Shown: piece by piece, positions 8,075-15,777 of the stretch
Layout: the number at the start of each line of letters is the position of its first letter
Numbering within the stretch: the stretch's first letter is position 1
NCBI GenBank assembly: GCA_964500675.1
Contig: CAZCNY010000003.1
Location: 301,500-365,499, forward strand
Direction: 5' to 3'
Length of the DNA: 64,000 bases
Source of the DNA: CAMLJR01 sp964500675
GTDB taxonomy: Bacteria > Pseudomonadota > Gammaproteobacteria > Pseudomonadales > CAMLJR01
Translations under genes and position numbers: made by a program
The notes under the pieces: generated by a model
The model's database searches: none
The model's input: only the letters and a program-made list of their open reading frames with translations
What the model was told of the DNA's origin: nothing

Positions 8075-10150
8075 TCAGTGGCGCGGACGCAGCTGTTCGA
8101 CGATGCGTTCGAGCGCCTTCTCAAAAAATGGTGCCTGCGTTTGCTGCTGCAGAATACGCGTGCGCCCGGCGCGGATATCGAGCGCGAGTTCCGCGCCCGT
8201 TTTTACCGCGATCTGTTGACCGAGTCGGTTGACGAACATGTAATGCTGCGTGCGGCTGTTTGACCATGCAAGTTTAGCTTGTTGCTGCTCTTTGCGCGGG
8301 CGATCGGCCAGAAATACGAACCAAGTGCCGAATTCGAGCCCGCTGAGTTTTTCCAAAATCGGATCGGCCGCGATTTCGGCCGGCGCCGTGATGGGCGCGT
8401 CGATATCGGCTGCGCTCTGCGGCGCGGCGCCGGTGCCCAGTACCGCGCGCTCGCGATGGGCTTGATGCAGTGCATCGAGCAACTGCTGCCCGGTCTCGGT
8501 TTCGTAGCCGACGGTCTGGAAGCCCTGGCCAAGACGCTCGTTGAGCGTGTCGCGCAATTTCCACAGTTGTTGTTGATCGAGGCCTTCGGGATGCAGGTAG
8601 ATGAGCGCGTCATCGACAACTTGTGCTGCCGCGCGCCACTGTTCCGAGTTGGAGCCAAAGCGCAATAAATTGAAAGCAAGAAAATTGGCCCACGGTTCAA
8701 ACAATAGCGTGCGCACGGGTGCAGGCAGGTTGGCGCCGCCGATTTTCTGCAGCAGATAGCGCTCGACGCGCAAGCGTATCTCTTTGAGTTTGTCCTCGCC
8801 GCGCGCGGCCTGTAGCGCGCGCTGTTCGGCGAGACGCACGCGCCGCGCGTGTTGGCGCAGGTAGTGGTTGAAATCGAAAGCGAGTTGCGAAAACAGCCGC
8901 ACATCATTGTCGAATTCATCGAGAATGCGCTGCACGACGGCTTTCATCTGCTGGTAGACGTCGCTTTTGTGCTTGGCCTCTGGATCGATCCAGCGCTCGC
9001 CCGCCGCCACCAGTGTATTGAGCAGCTGCCGCGCCGGGTGTTGCGGCGAGTTGAAAAAGGCTTTGTCGAGCAGCGCAACTTTCAAGAACGGCGTGTGCAG
9101 ATAACTCAGCAGCGCCTTCACCGAATCGGGCAGCTGCTCATCGTTGAGCATGTATTCGAACAACAGGCCGACGATTTCGATCACATCGGCATCGAGCGGC
9201 GCGGCGCTGCGGGTTTCGCGTTGAATTTGCTGCGGCAATTCGGCGTAATCGGTCGCGAGCACCGCCTGCGGCGTTTTTGCAGTGTCCAGCGTTTTTGCGC
9301 TGTGCTGTTGCAGCGGCTGCAGGCCGACGATGATTTGCGGCGCCGGTTTGGCGTGCGGTACCGGCGCACGCCGCTGCGAAAGCGCACCTTGCAGCTGTTG
9401 CACGAGCATCATCAAATCACCCTGCTTCGCCACCGTTTCGGGTGAGTTTTGATTCGACAACTCTTCAGGCAGCGCCGCCGCTTCGTCTTTGCGAACTTGA
9501 TAGCGCAGATGCGGCAGCACGCCGGCATTTTTCAGATGGTGATTGAGCAGGTGGTACAGTTTGTCGAGCTTGCTCAGCAGCGTGCTGTCGTAGATTTTGT
9601 AGCAGACCAGCTTCGACGCGGTATCGAGCTGCAGTGATTGCAGCGCATTGCGCAGCGCTTCGGCGAACACGGCCGGTGCGACGGGGTTGCCGAGATCGCT
9701 GATCTTAAAGCCGCCCGCGAGTACCGACAGGCGTTGATTGAGCGCATACAGCGCTTCGGAATAATCGGCATTGGCGCGGCGCGTCATGCTCGCGACGGCG
9801 ATGGTCTGTTCGAGTTGGTCGTTATCGACGAGCTTGAGCTCGGTGTCGCTCTGGCTGATGTCGCTCGCGGTATCCTCGCGATTGAGAAAATTATCGAACG
9901 CCTGTCGCATGTGTTCGAGCAATTGTTTTTCGAGCCAGCGCCGCTGTTCGCGCAATTCGCTGCGCGCCTGCAAATAGCGATTTTGCTCAAGATTGTTGCC
10001 GGCCTTGTCGGCCATGCGAAATAGCTGGTCGTCGAGTTTGTCGAGGCTGCTTTTAAAATGGACTGAAGCCCATTTGTAAATGAGCGCTTTGCAGCTTTGC
10101 AGCAGGCGATGCTTATCGCCCGGTTGAGAGGGCCTGTCCGATGAGGTCAT
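8075..10150 (-). CDS. DUF1631 family protein
   Basis: 691-residue cytosolic protein of the DUF1631 family, found mainly in beta- and gammaproteobacteria and sometimes mis-annotated as thymidine phosphorylase. It is largely helical, with many Leu/Gln/Arg heptad-like segments (for example MRQAFDNFLNREDTASD and LRVERYLLQKIG). The C-terminal 90 residues (LSGLEFGTWFVFLADRPRKE onward) form a compact beta domain reminiscent of PilZ. The frame is open to 10294, but ATG 10150 fits the first conserved block (MTSSDRPSQPGDKHRLLQSC). Upstream neighbour ybgA is divergent; the PilZ gene lies downstream on the same strand. Function unknown. Confidence 0.85.
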   Translation of the reverse strand: MTSSDRPSQPGDKHRLLQSCKALIYKWASVHFKSSLDKLDDQLFRMADKAGNNLEQNRYLQARSELREQRRWLEKQLLEHMRQAFDNFLNREDTASDISQSDTELKLVDNDQLEQTIAVASMTRRANADYSEALYALNQRLSVLAGGFKISDLGNPVAPAVFAEALRNALQSLQLDTASKLVCYKIYDSTLLSKLDKLYHLLNHHLKNAGVLPHLRYQVRKDEAAALPEELSNQNSPETVAKQGDLMMLVQQLQGALSQRRAPVPHAKPAPQIIVGLQPLQQHSAKTLDTAKTPQAVLATDYAELPQQIQRETRSAAPLDADVIEIVGLLFEYMLNDEQLPDSVKALLSYLHTPFLKVALLDKAFFNSPQHPARQLLNTLVAAGERWIDPEAKHKSDVYQQMKAVVQRILDEFDNDVRLFSQLAFDFNHYLRQHARRVRLAEQRALQAARGEDKLKEIRLRVERYLLQKIGGANLPAPVRTLLFEPWANFLAFNLLRFGSNSEQWRAAAQVVDDALIYLHPEGLDQQQLWKLRDTLNERLGQGFQTVGYETETGQQLLDALHQAHRERAVLGTGAAPQSAADIDAPITAPAEIAADPILEKLSGLEFGTWFVFLADRPRKEQQQAKLAWSNSRTQHYMFVNRLGQQIAVKTGAELALDIRAGRTRILQQQTQAPFFEKALERIVEQLRPRH

Positions 10151-10258
10151 GGCAATTGTTGTTTGTTTTCGGCGTCGGGCGCGGATGCTGATCGAGTATA
10201 GCAGGGGCTGATCCAAGTCGCCGTGCGTCGCGTAAAATGAACATCGATGGGGGCGGAT

Positions 10259-10726
10259 ATGAGTGACGATTGGCGCGAACGCGAGCGTTGTCATGCACAG
10301 TGGCAGGCGTTGTCGTGCGCGGACATCACGCTAGCGTCTCTGCAGGCATTTTATGCGCGCTACAAATATCTGATTATGAGTCGGCATATTGCCAGCTATC
10401 ACGCGATCGGTGCGTTGCTTGCCAATCCGGATAAAGACGACCTGCCCGAGGTGGCGCAGCGCCTATTGGCATTGATGATGAACGCACTGGCGCTTCCGGC
10501 GACACGCGGCGGTAACGTCAACGCGCTGTTGCACATCTGCGGCTACCTCAAGAGGCAATTGCCGGCGGAGCAAAAACGTGCGTTGCTCGATATTATTGAA
10601 CGCTACCGCCGTGGCGAGGTTGAGTTTCGCGAACCCGTCGCGCTGTTGCGCGCGCATTTTCAGCGCTTTCCCGATGCGTATATCGAGCAGCAAATATTTC
10701 TTAAACCGTATTCGATTGACGAGTGA
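10259..10726 (+). CDS. ybgA: DUF1722 protein YbgA
   Basis: About 155 residues matching the stand-alone DUF1722 domain of E. coli YbgA: FYARYKYLIMSRHIASYHAI, LLHICGYLKRQLPAEQKRAL and FREPVALLRAHFQRFPD. DUF1722 is often fused to DUF523 (TudS, a thiouracil desulfidase); here DUF523 is encoded separately at 34867-35640. An in-frame ATG at 10247 would add four residues, and the GGGG just before 10259 could serve either start. The stop lies 5 bp before the photolyase ATG. The ybgA-phr pair is conserved with E. coli, pointing to a link with nucleotide damage or repair, though the biochemical role is not settled. Confidence 0.9.
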   Translation: MSDDWRERERCHAQWQALSCADITLASLQAFYARYKYLIMSRHIASYHAIGALLANPDKDDLPEVAQRLLALMMNALALPATRGGNVNALLHICGYLKRQLPAEQKRALLDIIERYRRGEVEFREPVALLRAHFQRFPDAYIEQQIFLKPYSIDE

Positions 10727-10731
10727 AGCGC

Positions 10732-12159
10732 ATGTCTGCACTGGTGTGGTTGCGCAGCGATCTGCGCGTCGATGACAACACGGCGCTGCACAATGCGCTG
10801 CGACAAAATTTACTAGAGCAAAAAAAATTACCGGAACAACAGCGCCGTGTTGCCGCGCTGTTTTACGCAACGCCTGAGCAATGGCGCGAACACGCGATGG
10901 CGCCCGTGAAGGCGGATTTTCTGTGGCGCAATCTCGCGTGTCTGCACCAATCGCTCGCGCGCATCAACGTGCCGTTGCATGTGCGTGTGGTGCCGCGGTT
11001 CGACGATATCGCAGCGGATTTACTCGCGCTGTGCGCTGAATTAAATTGCGATGCGGTATTCGCCAATCGCGAATACGCCGTCAATGAAATGCGCCGCGAT
11101 GAAGTTATTGCAAAACATTTGTCGAATAAGAATATCGCATGGCATTGCTACGACGACGCCACGCTGCTGCCGCCCCATGCCGTGCGCACAAAACAAGGTC
11201 AGCCATTCAAAGTGTTTACGCCGTTCAAGCGCGCGTTGCTCGAATCGATTGGCGAAAGTGTCGTGCACTGTCTGCCATCCAATAAAAAAGCCGCGGCGTG
11301 GCATCATGCACCGCCATTGCCGGCGTATCCGTATGCAGAGTCGAATGTGCCCGCCGATGACTGGCCCGCCGGAGAAAAAGCGGCCGCGGCGCGTCTTGCG
11401 CAATTTATCGAGAACTCGATCGACAGTTACCACACGCTGCGAGATATTCCGGCGGAGGATGCCACGAGCCGCTTGTCGCCTTATCTCGCGCTCGGCGTGA
11501 TTTCGATCCGGCGCTGCGTCGAAGCCGCGCTCGCGGTGAATGCGGGGCAATGGCAAAGCGGCCGCGCGGGAGCGATCGCGTGGCTCAACGAGTTGGCGTG
11601 GCGCGAATTTTATTTGCACGTGCTCGCGCAATTTCCGCGTGTGAGCATGCAGCGTCCACTGCGTGTTGAAACTGAAAAAGTGCGTTGGCGCGATGATGAA
11701 AAAGATTTCGATGCCTGGTGCAACGGTCGCACGGGTTTTCCGCTGGTCGATGCAGCGATGCGCCAGCTGGTGCAAACGGGTTGGATGCACAATCGGTTGC
11801 GCATGGTTTGCGCGATGTTTTTGAGCAAATATCTATTGCTCGATTGGCGTCGCGGCGAAACGTTTTTCATGCAGCATTTGATCGATGGCGATCTTGCGGC
11901 CAACAACGGCGGTTGGCAGTGGAGCGCCTCCACCGGTACCGACGCGGCGCCGTATTTTCGTCTGTTGAGTCCGATACGGCAGATGGAGCGTTTCGACGCC
12001 GATGCGCGCTTCTGCAAACAATTTCTACCGGAGCTCAGCGCACTCGATGCGAATGTATTGTTACAACCGGGGCATCCGGAATTATTGCAAGCCGGATATC
12101 CGCCGCCATTGGTCGATCTGAAATTCGCGCGCGGGCGCGCTTTGCAAGCATTTGCATGA
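10732..12159 (+). CDS. phrB: Deoxyribodipyrimidine photolyase (class I CPD photolyase)
   Basis: 475 residues, matching the usual 470-475. The N-terminal alpha/beta antenna domain starts MSALVWLRSDLRVDDNTALH. The C-terminal helical FAD domain shows ELAWREFYLHVLAQFP, CNGRTGFPLVDAAMRQL, TGWMHNRLRMVCAMFLSKY, LDWRRGETFFMQHLIDGDLA and NNGGWQWSASTGTDAAPYFR, including the N-x-GWQW and TGTDAAP blocks of CPD photolyases. It repairs cyclobutane pyrimidine dimers using blue light, with FADH- as catalytic cofactor and probably a folate antenna. ATG 10732 is preferred over GTG 10723, which would overlap the ybgA stop. Confidence 0.96.
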   Translation: MSALVWLRSDLRVDDNTALHNALRQNLLEQKKLPEQQRRVAALFYATPEQWREHAMAPVKADFLWRNLACLHQSLARINVPLHVRVVPRFDDIAADLLALCAELNCDAVFANREYAVNEMRRDEVIAKHLSNKNIAWHCYDDATLLPPHAVRTKQGQPFKVFTPFKRALLESIGESVVHCLPSNKKAAAWHHAPPLPAYPYAESNVPADDWPAGEKAAAARLAQFIENSIDSYHTLRDIPAEDATSRLSPYLALGVISIRRCVEAALAVNAGQWQSGRAGAIAWLNELAWREFYLHVLAQFPRVSMQRPLRVETEKVRWRDDEKDFDAWCNGRTGFPLVDAAMRQLVQTGWMHNRLRMVCAMFLSKYLLLDWRRGETFFMQHLIDGDLAANNGGWQWSASTGTDAAPYFRLLSPIRQMERFDADARFCKQFLPELSALDANVLLQPGHPELLQAGYPPPLVDLKFARGRALQAFA

Positions 12160-12343
12160 GCCCCGTGACGCGAATGACCCGCGCGCAGTTGAAAGCGCCA
12201 TGCGCTATTTCTGCGGTGAGATTGTAGGCGAGCGTTAGGTGCCGCCGTTGTCTTGTACTAGTCTTGGCGTACCATACCGCTATCTGCAGCAAAACATTGT
12301 CGTCTCAGTGTTTGCGTAGTTAGGCAGAAAGTCGTCCAGGGCG

Positions 12344-12436
12344 GAGAGTTGTTCAAAACCGAGAGCTGTCCAAAACTGAGAGCTGTCCAAAACTGAGAAC
12401 TGTCCAAAGCTGAGAACTGTCTAAGGCTGAGAGTTG
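12344..12436. repeat. 17-bp tandem repeat, five full copies plus a partial one
   Basis: Units begin at 12344, 12361, 12378, 12395 and 12412, each close to GAGAGCTGTCCAAAACT, with a partial copy GAGAGTTG at 12429-12436. Copies two and three are identical; the outer copies have drifted. The array ends 6 bp before the ATG of the receiver-PP2C gene, so it fills the leader where a promoter or ribosome site would be expected. Confidence 0.9.
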
Positions 12437-12442
12437 CATCGC

Positions 12443-14146
12443 ATGAATGATGCTTTCAATCGTCTCAAATTGTTGGTCGCCGATGATGCCGAGTTGCAGC
12501 GCGAAGTGCTGTGCGAGCAATTGCGGCTGCTTGGGCACGACGCTGTGATGGCCGCGAACGGCGAGCAGGCCGTCGCGCTTTATAGCGCAGTCGAGCCCGA
12601 CGTCGTGTTGATGGATTGGCAAATGCCGGTGATGGATGGAATCGCGGCGACGCGCGCAATTCGTGTGCTGCCGGGCGAACGCTGGGTGCCGATCATCATG
12701 CTCAGCGCGCACGGTGAAGAAAGCGAAATCGTTAATGCGTTGCAGAACGGCTGCGATGATTATCTGATCAAGCCGGTCAAGCTGCCGGTGCTCGAAGCGA
12801 AAATTAATGCGCTGCAACGCATCGCGCAAATGCACCATGAAATCGAACGCTCCGAGCATCAATTGCAACATTTTTACGCGCAGGCAGAAGAGGAACTCAA
12901 TCTCGCGCGGCACATCATGGCGCGGCTGGTGCAACGCAAGGAGGGCGATCTGGCCCGGGAATCCGATGCGAGTTGGAGCGAAGCGGCGAGCGGTGTCAGC
13001 GGCGATATCATTCTTACCACCACCGCCGAAAATGGCGTCACCTACACGATGCTTGCCGATGCGACCGGACACGGGCTGGCCGCCGCGATTACACTGATCC
13101 CGATCGTCAATGTATTTTATGCGATGACCGCGAAGGGTTTCAGCGTTGCCACCATTGTCGAAGAAATGAATCGACAGGTGCGCACGTATTGTCCGGTCGA
13201 GCGTTTTGTGGCGCTGGTGTTGGTTGGCGTCAATGTGCATGAATCGACCTTCGAGGTTTGGAATGGCGGTATTCCGCCATTGTTATTGCTCGATGCGCAA
13301 GGCAACGAATTGCGGCAATTTCAATCGCGCTATCTGCCGCTCGGCATCATCGGCGAGAGCGGCTTTAAAACTGCTCCTGAATTTTTTCACTACGATGAGC
13401 CGCTGCAGCTGGTGGCATTTTCCGACGGATTGCTCGAAGCGGGCGATCGTGAGCCGTTCGGGTTGGAGCGCCTTCGCTATGCGCTGTGTGCGGCACCGCC
13501 ACCGCAGCGCTTGCTCGCGGTTCAGCAGGCGGTGCGCGACTTTCTCGGCGACATCAAGCATCACGACGATATTTCGCTCGCGCTGATCGAGTGCCCGTTG
13601 CCCATCACCGTGCTGGAGCGAATCGGTCCAGTCGTCAGAAATTCGACATCGCCGGTGCAAAGTGATTGGAGTCTGCAGACGACGCTTTCCGCGCGGCAGC
13701 TGAAGACGATCGATTTTGTGCCGATGATGGTTAATTGGGCGCAGGCGATGGGGCTCGCGCGCGAACAAGGCAGCACGTTTTTTCTTGTCGTCACCGAATT
13801 GTTTGTCAATGCGCTCGAACACGGTCTGCTCGAACTGTCATCGACTATCAAACGCGAGACCAACGGTTTCGAGCGCTTTGTGGAGTTGCGTCGGCAGCGC
13901 CTGCACGAGCTCACCGAGGGCCAGATTCACATCGCGCTATTTTCGCGCGTCACCGGCGAAGGAACGGTGCTGGGTATTCAGGTTCGCGACAGCGGTAAAG
14001 GTTTCGTGGAGCCATTAAACGATGAGAGCGAACTCAGCGGCAATAAAACGCTATCCGGGCGCGGTATCGCGTTGGTAAGAAAATTTTGCCGCAAGCTTGA
14101 GTACCGCGGCTGCGGCAATGAGGTGTATGCGGAGTTGTTGTGCTGA
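12443..14146 (+). CDS. Receiver-PP2C phosphatase-HATPase fusion (HsbR-like partner-switch regulator)
   Basis: 568 residues with three domains. Residues 7-125 form a response-regulator receiver (phospho-acceptor Asp58 in VVLMDWQMPVMDG, conserved Lys in DDYLIKPVKLP). Residues about 165-390 form a SpoIIE/RsbU PP2C phosphatase (SGVSGDI and LADATGHGLAAAIT supply metal ligands). Residues about 425-567 form an RsbW-like ATPase (N-box ELFVNALEHGL, G-box IQVRDSGKGF). This architecture matches P. aeruginosa HsbR, which switches an anti-sigma antagonist between phosphorylated states. No STAS antagonist is adjacent, so the partner is elsewhere. The leader consists of a 17-bp tandem repeat. Confidence 0.9.
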   Translation: MNDAFNRLKLLVADDAELQREVLCEQLRLLGHDAVMAANGEQAVALYSAVEPDVVLMDWQMPVMDGIAATRAIRVLPGERWVPIIMLSAHGEESEIVNALQNGCDDYLIKPVKLPVLEAKINALQRIAQMHHEIERSEHQLQHFYAQAEEELNLARHIMARLVQRKEGDLARESDASWSEAASGVSGDIILTTTAENGVTYTMLADATGHGLAAAITLIPIVNVFYAMTAKGFSVATIVEEMNRQVRTYCPVERFVALVLVGVNVHESTFEVWNGGIPPLLLLDAQGNELRQFQSRYLPLGIIGESGFKTAPEFFHYDEPLQLVAFSDGLLEAGDREPFGLERLRYALCAAPPPQRLLAVQQAVRDFLGDIKHHDDISLALIECPLPITVLERIGPVVRNSTSPVQSDWSLQTTLSARQLKTIDFVPMMVNWAQAMGLAREQGSTFFLVVTELFVNALEHGLLELSSTIKRETNGFERFVELRRQRLHELTEGQIHIALFSRVTGEGTVLGIQVRDSGKGFVEPLNDESELSGNKTLSGRGIALVRKFCRKLEYRGCGNEVYAELLC

Positions 14147-14148
14147 AA

Positions 14149-14180
14149 ATTCGCGCCGCGAATTTCAGCGCGGCGCGAAT
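14149..14180. terminator. Perfect hairpin between convergent genes
   Basis: ATTCGCGCCGCG (14149-14160) is repeated inverted as CGCGGCGCGAAT (14169-14180) around an eight-base loop. It begins 2 bp after the regulator stop. No T-tract follows, so it may act as an RNA-stabilising end rather than an intrinsic terminator. Confidence 0.55.
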
Positions 14181-14198
14181 GCAAATAGCGCTTGTGAA

Positions 14199-14810
14199 TT
14201 AAAACTGATAGGACAGGCCGACAGAAAAAAGATCGACGTCCATGCTGGTATTAGTGCTGTTTTTATTGTTCAAGTCGAAGAACCGCTCCCACTCGGCCCG
14301 TGCTGACAACCCTGCATAAAAATTCCACGCGACACCTGCGCCGAATGTCGGGCAGGTTTCCTTTTTTGTTTCAGACGCGATGCCGGTGCCTTTAAGTTTT
14401 GTTTCGGCATAAATCAATCCCAGCTTACCGAATACCGAAACGCCGGCATTGACGGGTAAAATTAAAACGCCATCAAGATTAAAACCTTTGTTGTCGTACG
14501 AAAAATTTCCGCTGCCATTCGGGTTTGTGTATTTGTACTCTATCTTTCCGAGATCGACATAGCCGCCTTCTAGCGCAAAATTTGGCGCGAACTGATAACC
14601 GGCCTGAAGCTTGTAGCCCGTGTCGGAGCGGTCGAGCTTCGATGAGGCATTTGCGTATGGGTCAACGTAAACGGCGTCCTGTTTGCTTTTGGAAGTATCA
14701 TTGAGACTGGTGCCGGTTATCCCGCCCGAGCCCAGCACATAAAAACCTTCGGCATGGGCGACAGCTCCAGCGGCGAGCAGTGACAAGAACAGCGTTGAAC
14801 GAATATCCAT
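14199..14810 (-). CDS. Outer membrane beta-barrel protein (OmpA-like barrel), paralogue 1
   Basis: 203 residues. The signal peptide MDIRSTLFLSLLAAGAVAHA is followed by the mature EGFYVLGSGGITGTSLND. Alternating hydrophobic strands run throughout: YKLQAGYQFAPNFALEGGYV, GVSVFGKLGLIYAETKL, GAGVAWNFYAGLSARAEWER, and the terminal DVDLFSVGLSYQF ending in aromatic F, the signal for barrel assembly. This suggests an eight-strand OmpA/OmpX-type barrel without a periplasmic peptidoglycan domain. The next gene upstream is a close paralogue, indicating tandem duplication. Role unknown; surface barrier or adhesion are possible. Confidence 0.85.
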   Translation of the reverse strand: MDIRSTLFLSLLAAGAVAHAEGFYVLGSGGITGTSLNDTSKSKQDAVYVDPYANASSKLDRSDTGYKLQAGYQFAPNFALEGGYVDLGKIEYKYTNPNGSGNFSYDNKGFNLDGVLILPVNAGVSVFGKLGLIYAETKLKGTGIASETKKETCPTFGAGVAWNFYAGLSARAEWERFFDLNNKNSTNTSMDVDLFSVGLSYQF

Positions 14811-14970
14811 TGTTTAGTCCTCGATCAGAAAAGTTGAGGCCGCTTGGTGCGACTGCTGTATTTTAGGCTAAAACCGCGCATTAGTATTCGCCTCATCGAA
14901 TCGCACGGTCGAGATTCGATTGTCAATTGACGCCGCGAAAGGTTGCGCGGCGCCACGATGCTTGTGCGGA

Positions 14971-15615
14971 TTAAAATTGATAAGACAGACCCGCTGAGAA
15001 GAGATCGACATCAAGTTTTGAGTCGAGGTTGTAGAGATCTTTTTTGTTGAGATCGAAAAAGCGTTCCCATTCAGCGCGCACCGATAGTTTCTGCCAAAAA
15101 TTCCAGGCGATACCGACTCCGAATGTCGGCTCAGTGGCCGTTGCGGTTTCGGATTCGAGGCCGTCACCTTTGAGCTTGGTCTCCGCGCGAACCAGTCCCA
15201 GCTTGCCGAACAACGACACACCGGCATTGACCGGCAGGATCAAAACGCCGTCGACATTGAAGCCGTGGGTGTCGTAAGAAAAGCTCCCGCTCTCGTTACT
15301 GACACCGTTGCTTAACGTGTATTTGTACTCCGTTTTCCCGAGATTTACATAGCCGCCCTCGATAGCAAAATTCGGTGCAAATTGATAACCCAGCTGAAAT
15401 TTGTAGCCGGTGTCAGTGCGGTCGAGCTTGGTTGAAGTCAAATTGATTCCGAGAGATTGCGCGGCGTAATTGAAGGCCGAATCCAGGTCGCTCTTGGAAA
15501 TATCTTTAAGATTCGTTTGGCTGATCCCCGCCGAACCCAGCACATAAAAGCCTTCGGCATGGGCGACGGTTGCAAATGCGAGTATCGAACAGAATAGCGT
15601 CGAACGAATATCCAT
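14971..15615 (-). CDS. Outer membrane beta-barrel protein (OmpA-like barrel), paralogue 2
   Basis: 214 residues. The start is at ATG 15615, giving signal peptide MDIRSTLFCSILAFATVAHA and the same mature start EGFYVLGSAGI as its downstream neighbour. The two share nearly all barrel strands (YKFQLGYQFAPNFAIEGGYV; GVSLFGKLGLVRAETKLKG; terminal DVDLFSAGLSYQF) and differ mainly in loops: this copy has a longer first loop (FNYAAQSLGINLTSTKLDRT) and a Ser-rich second loop. Divergent from lon. The extended frame to 15705 lacks signal-peptide logic and was not used. Confidence 0.85.
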   Translation of the reverse strand: MDIRSTLFCSILAFATVAHAEGFYVLGSAGISQTNLKDISKSDLDSAFNYAAQSLGINLTSTKLDRTDTGYKFQLGYQFAPNFAIEGGYVNLGKTEYKYTLSNGVSNESGSFSYDTHGFNVDGVLILPVNAGVSLFGKLGLVRAETKLKGDGLESETATATEPTFGVGIAWNFWQKLSVRAEWERFFDLNKKDLYNLDSKLDVDLFSAGLSYQF

Positions 15616-15712
15616 GTTGTGGTCCTTGGTTAGACAAAGTTGTGGCGCTTTATGCGACTTTCCCATTTTAGGCGAAAATACTGGATCTGCATTATTTGCG
15701 TCCACCGCAGGG

Positions 15713-15742
15713 GTTGGAATTGCCCGGTGCCGACCCCAGTAT
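15713..15742 (+). promoter_or_regulatory. Candidate sigma-32 (heat shock) promoter for lon
   Basis: GTTGGAA (15713-15719), 14 bp, then CCCCAGTAT (15734-15742) resembles the CTTGAA/CCCCATnT heat-shock pattern, 36 bp before the lon ATG. It has two or three mismatches, so it is tentative. Confidence 0.3.
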
Positions 15743-15777
15743 GTTCACGCAACGCTATCTGCGCGCTAAGGACTGTC

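Noticed and set aside
12344..12436. 17-bp repeats considered as CRISPR or regulator iterons
   Set aside because: Units are head-to-tail without spacers, so not CRISPR; no replication gene is nearby, so not an origin.
12353..13240. Minus-strand frame across the receiver domain
   Set aside because: It is opposite strong receiver and phosphatase motifs and includes the noncoding 17-bp repeats.
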